This document shows, in pieces, positions 26,501-34,864 of a DNA stretch of 64,000 nucleotides. The notes under the pieces were generated by a model, which was given only the letters and a program-made list of their open reading frames with translations, was not told where the DNA came from and did no database searches. Made by a program: the position numbers and the translations under genes. Numbering within the stretch: the first letter of the stretch is position 1; each line of letters begins with the position of its first letter. This DNA comes from Oscillatoria princeps RMCB-10 (GTDB lineage: Bacteria; Cyanobacteriota; Cyanobacteriia; Cyanobacteriales; Oscillatoriaceae), in NCBI GenBank assembly GCA_019359235.1, contig JAHHHT010000026.1, forward strand, positions 54,527 through 118,526. The letters run 5' to 3'.

Positions 26501-28862
26501 AGCGGTATTCTTCAGAGTGCTCGCCTTTTTCAAAAATGCTGGCCAATCCAGCCAAGACCCGACCGGCATCTTCCGGGTGGATGCGGTTCTGCCAGAACCC
26601 CGGATATTCTATAAATTCTCGGTCTTCGTAGCCGAGCATGGTTTTGATGTTCTGACTGACAAAAGTCGTGGCAAAATCTTCAGAAACCTGGCAGCTGTAA
26701 ATAGCGGCTGGGCTAGAGGTTAGCAGGTATCGCAGGCGTTCGCTAACGCGCCGCAATTCCAACTCGGCTTGTTTGCGAGCGCTGATGTCTTGAATTTGAG
26801 CGATGAAGTACAGGGGATTCCCTCCCTCGTCTCGCACCAGCGAGCAGCTCAACAAAATCCACACGACGCGCCCCAGCTTGTGCAAATATCGCTTCTCCAT
26901 ATGATAGTAGGGAATCTCGCCACTGAGCAACTGGCGCACGCAGTTGAGATCGGCATCGAGGTCGTCGGGGTGAGTGATAGCTTGGAAGGTAGTCGCTAGC
27001 AATTCAGGTTCGGAATAGCCAACAATTTCGCACAAAGCCCGATTGACTTTCTGCCAGCGCCCATCTAGCGCCACGAGCGCCATCCCAATAGCGGCGCAGT
27101 CAAAGGAATTGCGGAAGCGCACTTCGCTTTCAGAGAGGGCGTTTTCCGCTTTTTTGCGCGAGGTGATATCTTTGTGCGTGCCCGTCATCCGCACCGGCGC
27201 ACCGGCTGCATCGCGTTCCGTCACCTTACCGCGAGCCACAATCCACTTCCACTCCCCTGATTTACTCCGCATGCGAAATTCTATTTCGTAGACGGAGCGC
27301 TTGCCTTCCAGATAGGCATTCAAAGCTTCCATCACCGCCGGCAGATCCTCTGGATGGAGCAGCCGCGCCCAGGATTGGTAATTGTTCTCGATCTCCTCTA
27401 CTTCATACCCCAGCATTTTCTTCCACTGCCGGTCGAAATAGGTTTCTCCCGTAACAATATTCCAATCCCACAGCCCCAGTTCGCTGCCTTCCATCGCCAG
27501 ATGAAACCGTTCTTCGCTGGTGCGCAAGGCGGTTTCCGCTTCCTTGCGCCCCAAAAGCGAACCGAGCTGAGCCGCCACCGCACCTGCTAGCTCCAGAATG
27601 CGCCGGTCGGGAGCGCTTTTGGCGCGTTTAAAGAAAACCAAAACCGCCAAAACTCGTTTTCCGTCCAGAATTGGCACGCCAAAGCCGGCTTTCAATCCCA
27701 CTTTGCCAGCGATTTCCCCGCGCAGAAAAAGCGGCTCTCCGATTTCGCAAATATCTTCTATCCACTCTGGCTGCTGAGATTGGCAAACTCGTCCGGGAAG
27801 TCCCGCACCGGCTGCAAAGCTGAGGGTTTCGCTGGAGCGCCGGAACTCTTCTAAACTGGGGTCGCGCCCGTACCAGCCCCAACTGCATTCTAACACCTTG
27901 CCGTCATTTGAAGTCAGCCACGCCTCCGCAAAATCCCAGCCAATCGCCGCACAAATTAACTGCAAAATCACCGCTAGAGCGCTGTCTGTGTCCGGGCACT
28001 GACTGATGGAGCGGGTTGTGTCCAGCAGCAGACGGAGTTCATTTTCTGCCTGCTTGCGCTCCGTAATGTCCGTAACTGCGCCCAGCACGCACTCCTGTCC
28101 CTCAAGGTCGATGAGTTCTGCTGACAGCAATATTGTCTTTCTTTCCCCCTCGGCGGCGCAAACCTCCACCTCCCAGTTGCGAATGGCTCTTTCTTTCTTC
28201 AGAGTCTTGACAAACCGAGCCCGGTCGGCTAAACTCAGAGAAATATTAAGTTCAAGACTGGTTTTAGCCAGCGCTTCTGAGCGAGAGCAACCAAAAAAGC
28301 GACAAAAGCTGTCATTGACTTCCAGAACCCGCCCTTCTGGGAAGGAGACCAGCGCGATCGGGTCGGGACAAGCGCGAAAAGCCGATGCTAACTTGGCTTC
28401 TGCGCTCTGCCGGTCGCGACTTTCCTGAGAGAGCTGCGCATTTTTTTCTAGCAGTTGCTTTTGCAGCCGGCTGACCTTCAATTGGTTCTCGACCCTAGCC
28501 AAAACCTCTTGCAGCTGAAACGGTTTTGTGATATAGTCCGCCCCCCCTACCTCAAAGGCTCTCGCCTTATCAAACCCTTCCTGCAAAGCGCTCAAGAAAA
28601 TCACCGGGATGTCCCGAGTTTGCTCGGAAGCTTTCAACTGGGAGCAGACTTCATAGCCACTGATTTCTGGCATCATAATGTCCAGCAAAATCAGGTCAGG
28701 CTTCTCCATCCGCACGCTCATGAGAGCCAGCCCGCCGTTCGGTGCGAGCCGCACTTTATACCCTGCTTTTGACAGTATCTTGGATAAAAGGGTCAAATTT
28801 AATGCGGTATCGTCTACCACTAAAATATTTCGTTTTGGCGGATAAATTTGAGAGTCGCTCAT
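23595..28862 (-). CDS. Hybrid sensor histidine kinase: REC, six PAS, two GAF, HisKA, HATPase, REC
   Basis: A 1755-residue cytoplasmic kinase with no transmembrane segment. In order: receiver domain (Asp61), PAS (about 155-275), GAF (280-440), four PAS domains (445-955), a second GAF (about 960-1150), PAS (1150-1280), HisKA (NMSHELRTPLN, His1296), HATPase (NILGNAIKF, DTGPGI, GTGLGLPI), a second receiver (Asp1596) and a helical tail without a clear HPt His. The second GAF has DNCF (Cys1035) and SECHINFL (Cys1063-His1064), matching the two-cysteine pattern of DXCF cyanobacteriochromes, so it may bind a bilin and sense blue/green light. It converges on hypC. No cognate regulator is adjacent, so output probably goes through its own receivers. 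Confidence 0.9.
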   Translation of the reverse strand: MSDSQIYPPKRNILVVDDTALNLTLLSKILSKAGYKVRLAPNGGLALMSVRMEKPDLILLDIMMPEISGYEVCSQLKASEQTRDIPVIFLSALQEGFDKARAFEVGGADYITKPFQLQEVLARVENQLKVSRLQKQLLEKNAQLSQESRDRQSAEAKLASAFRACPDPIALVSFPEGRVLEVNDSFCRFFGCSRSEALAKTSLELNISLSLADRARFVKTLKKERAIRNWEVEVCAAEGERKTILLSAELIDLEGQECVLGAVTDITERKQAENELRLLLDTTRSISQCPDTDSALAVILQLICAAIGWDFAEAWLTSNDGKVLECSWGWYGRDPSLEEFRRSSETLSFAAGAGLPGRVCQSQQPEWIEDICEIGEPLFLRGEIAGKVGLKAGFGVPILDGKRVLAVLVFFKRAKSAPDRRILELAGAVAAQLGSLLGRKEAETALRTSEERFHLAMEGSELGLWDWNIVTGETYFDRQWKKMLGYEVEEIENNYQSWARLLHPEDLPAVMEALNAYLEGKRSVYEIEFRMRSKSGEWKWIVARGKVTERDAAGAPVRMTGTHKDITSRKKAENALSESEVRFRNSFDCAAIGMALVALDGRWQKVNRALCEIVGYSEPELLATTFQAITHPDDLDADLNCVRQLLSGEIPYYHMEKRYLHKLGRVVWILLSCSLVRDEGGNPLYFIAQIQDISARKQAELELRRVSERLRYLLTSSPAAIYSCQVSEDFATTFVSQNIKTMLGYEDREFIEYPGFWQNRIHPEDAGRVLAGLASIFEKGEHSEEYRFLHADGTYRWIYDQLRVIRDASGNPTECVGSWADISEMKAAEEALRESQRRYRTLAEASPVCIFNTDESGNCLYVNQCWSEMTGLSLEHALGAGWASAIHPEDRERFFTEWHEAAGAGVPFKSEYRFLRPDGKITWVIGQAVAEIGEDGEVKGYVGTITDISELLLAEVALRQKLKSERLVGAMLERIRSSLNLKEVLQTAVDEVRQFLSSDRAVIYRFFPDGTGVVIVESLNEGWASAAGIEIQDNCFFETYMPQYLQGRIRTIENIYEAGLSECHINFLIQLQIKASAMVPISHSDRVWGLLIAHQCGSFRQWQEFEVESLRQLCVQLAIAIGQCTLFEQAKAEILERQRVEKALRESEERFQLAVSGIKDGIWDWDLRSNRVYYSPVWMEILGYREGELPQEFNTWAQNVHPDDLQGAIAAVSDHLEGSIPVYQHTHRMRHKDGQWLWVEARATCVRDASGKAYRMIGTLTDISTRKQAESALQQAKEAADAANRAKSEFLANMSHELRTPLNAILGFTQVMSGDSSFKAEHRENLGIINRAGSHLLELINDILEMSKIEAGRTALNESSFDLISLLDTLREIMKLKARDKGLELIFDIGADVPQFVRADEGKLRQVVLNILGNAIKFTPAGGVTLRVRAGRIQNPQSELQHPKSSITFEIEDTGPGIAPEEFDKLFESFGQTETGRKSQQGTGLGLPISQKFVRLMGGDIRVSSAVGQGTTFTFDVTVRPVEATEVKATAPQRKVLCVAPDQPKYRILVVDDRPESRLLLVHILASTGFEVREAQNGQEAVEVWQSWEPHLIVMDMRMPVMDGFEATKQIKSCVKGQATVIIALTASAFEEDRAMVLSAGCDDFIRKPFQKEELLEKIGLHLGVVYRYQDEISHKLPAKNRSISPSGDLSWHLEQMSPDWVAQVHEAAGQGSDDRILELLELVPAENEPLAAALADLAYNFQFDKIMKLTQKQG

Positions 28863-29188
28863 ATTTCATCTAGTTTTATGGCGGTTAAAGCGAACGGGTA
28901 TTGGGCATCGGGCAATGCGCATCATCGCATCATCGCATCATCGCATTGGGCAGAAGCAATTAATCCCCAATCCAAAATCTATGCATCTGGGCATCCAATG
29001 CCCCATGCGCCATTCCCCGTGCGCATTGCAGGTTTCTCACAAACAAAGCGCACCCCGATATGCTTGCTCATTATCTCAAAAATTTCTGCCCAGCGGAAGG
29101 GCTTGCGGATAAAATCGTGTCAAACTGGGAATTGGGCACAGGGCATTGGGCATCATCGAATTTGGCATTGGGGATTTTCTTCATTTCC

Positions 29189-29257
29189 ATGCCCCATGCC
29201 CCATGCCCCATGCCCCATGCCCCATGCCCCATGTCCCATGCCCCATGCCCCATGCCC
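29189..29257. repeat. ATGCCCC heptamer tandem repeat (STRR)
   Basis: About nine to ten near-perfect ATGCCCC units, with one ATGTCCC variant. The 805-base gap from 28863 to 29667 also holds degenerate ATCATCGC and TTGGGCAT repeats (28905-29180) and holds no supported gene: the open frames there are created by the repeats. A similar but shorter heptamer tract is at 23501-23541. Confidence 0.8.
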
Positions 29258-29302
29258 TGTGCGGCAGGTCTGGGGGCACCCGAAATCTTTATATTTTTTT
29301 AG

Positions 29303-29331
29303 CATTCATCAGCTATTTTATACAGTATAAT
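29303..29331 (+). promoter_or_regulatory. Candidate promoter upstream of nifJ
   Basis: A perfect TATAAT at 29326-29331 lies in AT-rich DNA (TTTTATACAGTATAATAGCATAATAAG). The position 17 bases upstream reads CATTCA, a poor -35 element, so an activator or alternative sigma factor may be needed. It would leave a leader of about 330 nt before the nifJ ATG at 29668. Confidence 0.35.
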
Positions 29332-29667
29332 AGCATAATAAGTAATGTTGCACCGGCTTTCCAGTGCCGGCATTCAGCGTGCGCCGCAGGCAAAATGCTC
29401 ACGCCCGCTTAATTTCAAGAATAAAATCGGTTTTTTTTTGACTGGCGGCGTCTACAATCAGTGATGTAGGGAGATAAAGAAGAAGTTCGGCATCAAGAGT
29501 GAGCTGACAAAAACAACCCGTAACTTGTTTAAGTAAGCCGGCGAATGCAGCATTCAGCCAAAAGGGAATACTGAAAGAAGTGAAAGCCTAGTAACAGGCG
29601 CAGCAGACAGGTAATCAAGCACGAATGCGTGCGAAACCTTGGTAGAATTTCCAGGGGTTTGAGGAAA

Positions 29668-32600
29668 ATGAACACAAAAACCTTTGCCACACTAGACGGC
29701 AACGAAGCAGTCGCCCGCGTTGCCTACAAACTAAACGAAGTCATTGCCATTTATCCCATCACCCCCTCATCGCCGATGGGTGAGTGGGCGGATGCTTGGG
29801 CGTCAGAAGGAAAACCCAACCTCTGGGGCACCGTTCCCTCCGTGGTGGAGATGCAAAGCGAAGGCGGCGCAGCCGGCACCGTGCACGGGGCGCTGCAAAC
29901 GGGTTCCCTAACAACAACCTTCACCGCCTCCCAGGGATTGCTATTAATGATCCCCAACCTCTACAAAATAGCCGGCGAGCTGACACCCTGCGCGATCCAC
30001 GTCGCCGCCCGCTCCCTCGCCGCCCAGGGGCTGTCCATTTTCGGCGATCACCAAGACGTGATGGCAATCCGCCAAACCGGCGTCGCCCTGCTGTGCTCCG
30101 CCTCAGTGCAAGAAGCCCAGGACTTCGCCCTGATTGCCCAAGCCGCCACCCTGGAATCCCGAGTCCCCTTCATCCACTTCTTTGACGGCTTCCGCACCTC
30201 CCACGAAGTCCAGAAAGTAGAACTCCTCTCCGACGACGACCTGCAAGCCCTGATCGACGACAGCCACATCTTCGCCCACCGCGCCCGCGCCCTCACTCCC
30301 GACCGGCCCGTCCTGCGCGGCACCGCCCAAAACCCCGACGTCTACTTCCAAGCGCGGGAAACAGTCAACCCCTTCTACAGCGCCTGTCCCGACATCGTGC
30401 AGAAAGCGATGGATCTCTTCGCCTCAAGGACAGGACGCCAGTACCGGCTCTACGAATACCACGGCGCACCCGACGCCGAGCGGGTAATAGTGCTCATGGG
30501 TTCCGGCTGCGAAGCCGCCCACGAAACTGTAGACAGTCTCAACGCCCGTGGCGAGAAAGTCGGCGTCCTGAAAGTGCGCCTGTACCGGCCCCTTGACATC
30601 AAGCGCTTCGTCCAAGCCCTGCCGGCAACCACCAAAAAAATAGCAGTCCTCGACCGCACCAAAGAACCCGGTGCCGGTGGCGAACCCCTCTATCTCGATG
30701 TCGTCACAGCCCTGCACGAAGAGTGGCCAGGGGCAATGCCCAAAGTCGTCGGCGGGCGCTACGGCTTGTCCTCCAAGGAATTCACACCGGCAATGGTTAA
30801 GGGGGTTTTTGATAATTTGGCCGGGATTGGGGGATTAGGGGATGGCTTGCCCAAGAATCATTTCACGGTGGGGATTAATGATGACGTAAGCCACACCAGT
30901 CTCGCCTACGATCCGAGTTTTAGCACGGAACTGGACAGCGTGGTGCGGGCCATGTTCTACGGCTTGGGTTCCGACGGCACAGTCGGCGCAAACAAGAACT
31001 CTATTAAAATTATTGGCGAAGAAACCGACAACTACGCCCAAGGCTACTTTGTCTACGACTCCAAGAAATCCGGTTCCGTCACCGTCTCTCACCTGCGCTT
31101 CGGTCCCCAGCCCATACGCTCCACTTATTTGATCGGTGAAGCCAACTTCCTCGCCTGTCACCAGTGGGGGTTCCTGGAACAGTTCGACATGCTCGCCCCA
31201 GCCGTTAAAGGCGGCACCTTCCTGCTCAACAGCCCCTACGGGCCCGAGGAAGTTTGGAGCAAACTGCCCGTGCCGGTGCAGCAAGCCCTGGTTGACAAGC
31301 AACTGAAATTCTACATTATCGACGCCACCCGGGTAGCGCGGGAAAGCGGCATGGGCGGGTACATCAACACTGTCATGCAGGTTTGCTTCTTCGCCCTTTC
31401 AGGGGTGCTGCCGCGAGACGAAGCGATCAGTCAGATTAAGAAAACCATCCAAAAAACCTACGGCAAGAAAGGCGCTGAGATTGTTCGCATGAACCTGAAC
31501 GCCGTCGATGCGGCGCTGGCGAACCTGCACGAAGTGCCCCTGGGCGAGGTTGGCAGTGAAATTAATCTGCGCCCCCCAGTTCCCGACACCGCACCGGCAT
31601 TTGTGCGGGAAGTTCTGGGCGCGATGATTGCCAAGTGCGGGGATAATTTGCCGGTGAGCGCTTTGCCTGCAGACGGCACCTACCCCACCGGCACCACCAA
31701 GTGGGAAAAGCGCAATATCGCCCAAGAAATTCCGGTCTGGGACCCGGACGTGTGCGTGCAGTGCGGCAAGTGCGTTATGGTTTGCCCGCACGCCGTGATT
31801 CGCGGCAAGTCTTACGACGGCAAGTACCTGGAAGGCGCACCGGCTGCGTTTAAGTTTGCCAACACCAAAGACCACGATTTTGCCGGTGAGAAATTCACCA
31901 TTCAGGTTGCGCCGGAAGACTGCACCGGCTGCGGCATCTGCGTGGACGTCTGTCCGGCGAAGAACAAATCAATGCCGTCGCGTAAGGCAATTAATATGGA
32001 AAACCAGTTGCCTTTGCGCGAGCCAGAGCGAGTGAATTGGGATTTCTTCCTCAGCTTGCCAAATCCCGACCGGCTGCGGCTTTCCACCGACCGCATCCGC
32101 CAGCAGCAGTGGCAAGAACCCCTGTTTGAATTCTCTGGCGCTTGTGCCGGTTGCGGGGAAACCCCCTATGTCAAACTCGTGAGCCAGCTGTTCGGCGACC
32201 GCACGGTCGTGGCCAACGCCACCGGCTGCTCCTCTATCTACGGCGGCAATTTGCCCACAACGCCTTGGAGTAAGAACGCCGAGGGGCGCGGACCGGCGTG
32301 GTCAAACTCCCTGTTTGAGGACAATGCTGAGTTCGGGCTGGGCTTCCGGGTGTCCATTGACAAGCAAGCCGAGTTTGCCGCTGAGCTGGCGCACAAGCTG
32401 GGCGGCGAGATTGGGGACAGTCTGGTTAGCGCCATTCTCAGCGCCGAGCAAAAATCGGAAGCCGATATTTGGGAGCAGCGCCAGCGGGTGGAACAGCTTA
32501 AGGAAAAGCTGCACACTCTCGATTCGCCCGATGCCAAGCGGCTGCTGAGTGTGGCGGACTATTTGGTTAAGAAGTGTGTCTGGATTATCGGCGGCGATGG

Positions 32601-33231
32601 CTGGGCTTACGACATCGGATATGGCGGCTTGGATCACGTGATCGCTTCCGGGCGCAATGTGAATATCTTGGTGCTGGATACCGAGGTTTACTCCAACACC
32701 GGCGGGCAAATGTCGAAAGCCACGCCGCGCGGCGCTGTGGCTAAGTTCGCTGCCGGTGGCAAAGCAGCAGCGAAGAAAGACTTGGGTCTGATTGCCATGA
32801 CCTATGGCAATGTTTATGTGGCCAGCGTGGCGATGGGGGCGCGGGACGAACACACGCTCAAGGCGTTCTTGGAAGCGGAAGCCTATGATGGGCCATCCCT
32901 GATTATCGCCTACAGCACCTGCATCGCCCACGGCATCAACATGACGACTTCCATGCAGCAGCAAAAGGCTGTGGTTGAGTCTGGGCGCTGGTTGCTGTAC
33001 CGGTACAATCCCGATTTGAAGACCTCGGGCAAGAATCCGCTGCAGCTGGACAGCCGGTCGCCCAAGAAGCCGGTGGCGGAGTCATTCGCGGCGGAAAACC
33101 GCTTCAAGATGCTGACTAAGACTAAACCGGAGGAGGCGAAGCGGCTGCAAAAAGAAGCCCAGCAAGATGTTGATGAGCGCTGGAAGCTGTACGAGTACAT
33201 GGCGGCGCGTTCGGTAGCGACAAGTTTGTAG
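29668..33231 (+). CDS. nifJ: Pyruvate:ferredoxin (flavodoxin) oxidoreductase
   Basis: A 1187-residue homodimeric-type enzyme converting pyruvate and CoA to acetyl-CoA, CO2 and reduced ferredoxin or flavodoxin. The N-terminus has the pyrimidine-binding YPITPSSPMGEWADAW. Two ferredoxin-type [4Fe-4S] motifs (CVQCGKCVMVCP near 695, CTGCGICVDVCP near 751) and CAGCGETPYVKL (near 825) carry the clusters. The ThDP-binding region is GGDGWAYDIGYGG (near 976) with LDTEVYSNTGGQMSKATP. The ATG at 29668 follows TGAGGA and matches the normal start MNTKTFATLDGNEA; upstream codons to 29629 are excluded. In cyanobacteria this enzyme works in dark or reducing conditions, supplying electrons that Hox can release as H2. 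All clusters and cofactor motifs are intact. Confidence 0.98.
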   Translation: MNTKTFATLDGNEAVARVAYKLNEVIAIYPITPSSPMGEWADAWASEGKPNLWGTVPSVVEMQSEGGAAGTVHGALQTGSLTTTFTASQGLLLMIPNLYKIAGELTPCAIHVAARSLAAQGLSIFGDHQDVMAIRQTGVALLCSASVQEAQDFALIAQAATLESRVPFIHFFDGFRTSHEVQKVELLSDDDLQALIDDSHIFAHRARALTPDRPVLRGTAQNPDVYFQARETVNPFYSACPDIVQKAMDLFASRTGRQYRLYEYHGAPDAERVIVLMGSGCEAAHETVDSLNARGEKVGVLKVRLYRPLDIKRFVQALPATTKKIAVLDRTKEPGAGGEPLYLDVVTALHEEWPGAMPKVVGGRYGLSSKEFTPAMVKGVFDNLAGIGGLGDGLPKNHFTVGINDDVSHTSLAYDPSFSTELDSVVRAMFYGLGSDGTVGANKNSIKIIGEETDNYAQGYFVYDSKKSGSVTVSHLRFGPQPIRSTYLIGEANFLACHQWGFLEQFDMLAPAVKGGTFLLNSPYGPEEVWSKLPVPVQQALVDKQLKFYIIDATRVARESGMGGYINTVMQVCFFALSGVLPRDEAISQIKKTIQKTYGKKGAEIVRMNLNAVDAALANLHEVPLGEVGSEINLRPPVPDTAPAFVREVLGAMIAKCGDNLPVSALPADGTYPTGTTKWEKRNIAQEIPVWDPDVCVQCGKCVMVCPHAVIRGKSYDGKYLEGAPAAFKFANTKDHDFAGEKFTIQVAPEDCTGCGICVDVCPAKNKSMPSRKAINMENQLPLREPERVNWDFFLSLPNPDRLRLSTDRIRQQQWQEPLFEFSGACAGCGETPYVKLVSQLFGDRTVVANATGCSSIYGGNLPTTPWSKNAEGRGPAWSNSLFEDNAEFGLGFRVSIDKQAEFAAELAHKLGGEIGDSLVSAILSAEQKSEADIWEQRQRVEQLKEKLHTLDSPDAKRLLSVADYLVKKCVWIIGGDGWAYDIGYGGLDHVIASGRNVNILVLDTEVYSNTGGQMSKATPRGAVAKFAAGGKAAAKKDLGLIAMTYGNVYVASVAMGARDEHTLKAFLEAEAYDGPSLIIAYSTCIAHGINMTTSMQQQKAVVESGRWLLYRYNPDLKTSGKNPLQLDSRSPKKPVAESFAAENRFKMLTKTKPEEAKRLQKEAQQDVDERWKLYEYMAARSVATSL

Positions 33232-33273
33232 TTGGGCTTTAGCCCTACCAGCTCGCCCCGCCTCGGGGACAAG

Positions 33274-33339
33274 CAGGACAGGCATCTTGCCTGTCCTAAA
33301 AAGGACATTTGAAAGGACAGGCGAGACGCCTGTCCTACA
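33274..33339. repeat. AGGACAGGC...GCCTGTCCT paired hairpins
   Basis: Two successive inverted repeats, AGGACAGGCATCTTGCCTGTCCT and AGGACAGGCGAGACGCCTGTCCT, fill most of the 146-base gap between nifJ and the next gene. The same family is seen near 12673-12696. They may serve as mRNA 3'-end structures; the sequence leaves open whether transcription continues into the following gene. Confidence 0.75.
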
Positions 33340-33377
33340 AGAATTTCCAGCTGATTAATATCAGGAGACAAGAGTAA

Positions 33378-34388
33378 ATGGATTTGAGTACGACTTATCT
33401 GGGATTGCAGTTGCGCTCGCCGCTCGTCCCTTCCGCAGCGCAGCCTCTGACTGAAGAGATTGACAATGTAAAAAGAATGGAGGATGCGGGTGCCGGTGCG
33501 GTGGTTCTGCACTCGCTGTTTGAGGAGCAGCTGCTTCGCGAAAAGTTTGAGCTGCACCATCATTTGCAGTACGGAACGGAAAGTTTTGCTGAAGCTCTTA
33601 CTTATTTTCCTGAGCCGGAAGTTTTTCACACCGGCCCGGAACTTTATCTAGAACACATTAGCAAGGCGAAAGAGTCTGTCAGCATTCCGATTATTGCCAG
33701 TTTGAACGGGTACTCGCGCGGCGGCTGGACGGAGTACGCCCGCCTGATGCAGGAAGCAGGTGCGGATGCGATTGAGTTGAATATTTACTGGGTGCCGACG
33801 GATCTCAACATGACAGCAACTGAGGTTGAGGAGGAGTATCTGGGGATTGTTCGCGAGGTGCGGCAAGAGATAACGATTCCTCTCGCCGTCAAGCTCAGTC
33901 CGTACTTTTCCAGTCTGGCGAATATGGCGAAACGGCTTGACGAAGCCGGTGCTAATGGGTTAGTATTGTTTAATCGGTTTCAAGCGCCTAATATATCATT
34001 AGAGGAGTTGGAAGTCAAGCCTGAAGCGTCGTTAAGCACGCCGGAAGCTATGCGCCTCCCCATGCGCTGGATTGCGATTTTGTATGGCCGGATTCAAGCG
34101 GATTTGGCGTCTACAAGCGGTGTGGGCAAAGGAAAAGACGCCCTGAAAATGCTGATGGTTGGGGCGAAAGTGACGCATGTTTGCTCGGCGCTGCTGCGCC
34201 ACGGCATCGATTACTTGCGCGTCATGGAGCTGGAGATGATTGATTGGATGCGCGAAAATGAGTATTCTTCTGTGAGGCAGCTACAAGGTTCGCTGTCGCA
34301 GATTAACTGTGCGGAACCCTCGGCTTTCGAGCGAGCTCAGTATGTAAAAGCCATTGAAAGCTTCAAACCTGATTTTCTGCCGGTGTAG
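33378..34388 (+). CDS. Dihydroorotate-dehydrogenase-like flavoprotein next to nifJ
   Basis: A 336-residue (beta/alpha)8 FMN-type protein of the dihydroorotate dehydrogenase superfamily, starting MDLSTTYLGLQLRSPLVPSA. The motif around the active-site Cys/Ser and the Asn-x-Pro-x-x-Pro-Gly segment of true PyrD is replaced by ELNIYWVPTDLNMT, so it is unlikely to be the pyrimidine enzyme. GKGKDALKMLMVGAKVTHVCSALL resembles the phosphate-binding end of the barrel. GGAGA precedes the ATG. It lies 146 bases after nifJ on the same strand and is probably linked to it functionally, for example as an oxidoreductase or an accessory of anaerobic pyruvate metabolism. That role is inference; the substrate is unknown. 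Confidence 0.8.
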   Translation: MDLSTTYLGLQLRSPLVPSAAQPLTEEIDNVKRMEDAGAGAVVLHSLFEEQLLREKFELHHHLQYGTESFAEALTYFPEPEVFHTGPELYLEHISKAKESVSIPIIASLNGYSRGGWTEYARLMQEAGADAIELNIYWVPTDLNMTATEVEEEYLGIVREVRQEITIPLAVKLSPYFSSLANMAKRLDEAGANGLVLFNRFQAPNISLEELEVKPEASLSTPEAMRLPMRWIAILYGRIQADLASTSGVGKGKDALKMLMVGAKVTHVCSALLRHGIDYLRVMELEMIDWMRENEYSSVRQLQGSLSQINCAEPSAFERAQYVKAIESFKPDFLPV

Positions 34389-34864
34389 GAGTGAGAGGTC
34401 AGAAACCGGGTTTCTTCAAGAACCCCGGTTTCTTAGCCCAGAAGCCCAGAAACCGGGTTTCTGGAATCCCCTTGGCATCAGACCCGAAAAGTGGCTTGAG
34501 AAACCCGGTTTCTTAGTCCCCTAAGAAGCCCAGAAACCGGGTTTCTGGAATCACCTTGGCATCTTACCCGAAAGGTGGCTTGATATCAAGTCCGGTGGCA
34601 TGGTTCTTTTATAAGAGGGGGCGGGTTTATTTCACCCCTTCGTTGTGTCGCAAATATTTCGGGTGAACCCGCCCCTACAAAGATAACAATCGATGCCAGC
34701 GGACATGATATGAGAAACCAGGTTTCTTAGCCCCCCAAAGAACAGAAAATGAAATGTTAAGATTAACTTAAATTTTGGGGGTTTGTATCACCGGCACCTA
34801 GACGATTTCCAGAAAAAAGTCTATACCTAGATTAGAAACTCAGCCAGCTTAGGAAGAGGAAGTT
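34389..34864. repeat. Cluster of AGAAACCGGGTTTCT palindromes, non-coding
   Basis: At least six copies of the palindrome AGAAACCGGGTTTCT or half-copies (GAAACCCGGTTTCTTAG) occur between 34401 and 34735. They are partly arranged as a longer duplicated unit (AGAAGCCCAGAAACCGGG... with GGCATC...ACCCGAAA) at about 34439-34510 and 34524-34580. After 34740 the DNA becomes AT-rich (ATGTTAAGATTAACTTAAATTTT) and probably holds the pfkA promoter, which I could not place exactly. Confidence 0.7.

Noticed and set aside
28848..29412. Several frames with Met-Pro-His-Ala-Pro-Cys repeats upstream of nifJ
   Set aside because: They are translations of the ATGCCCC heptamer repeat in different frames.
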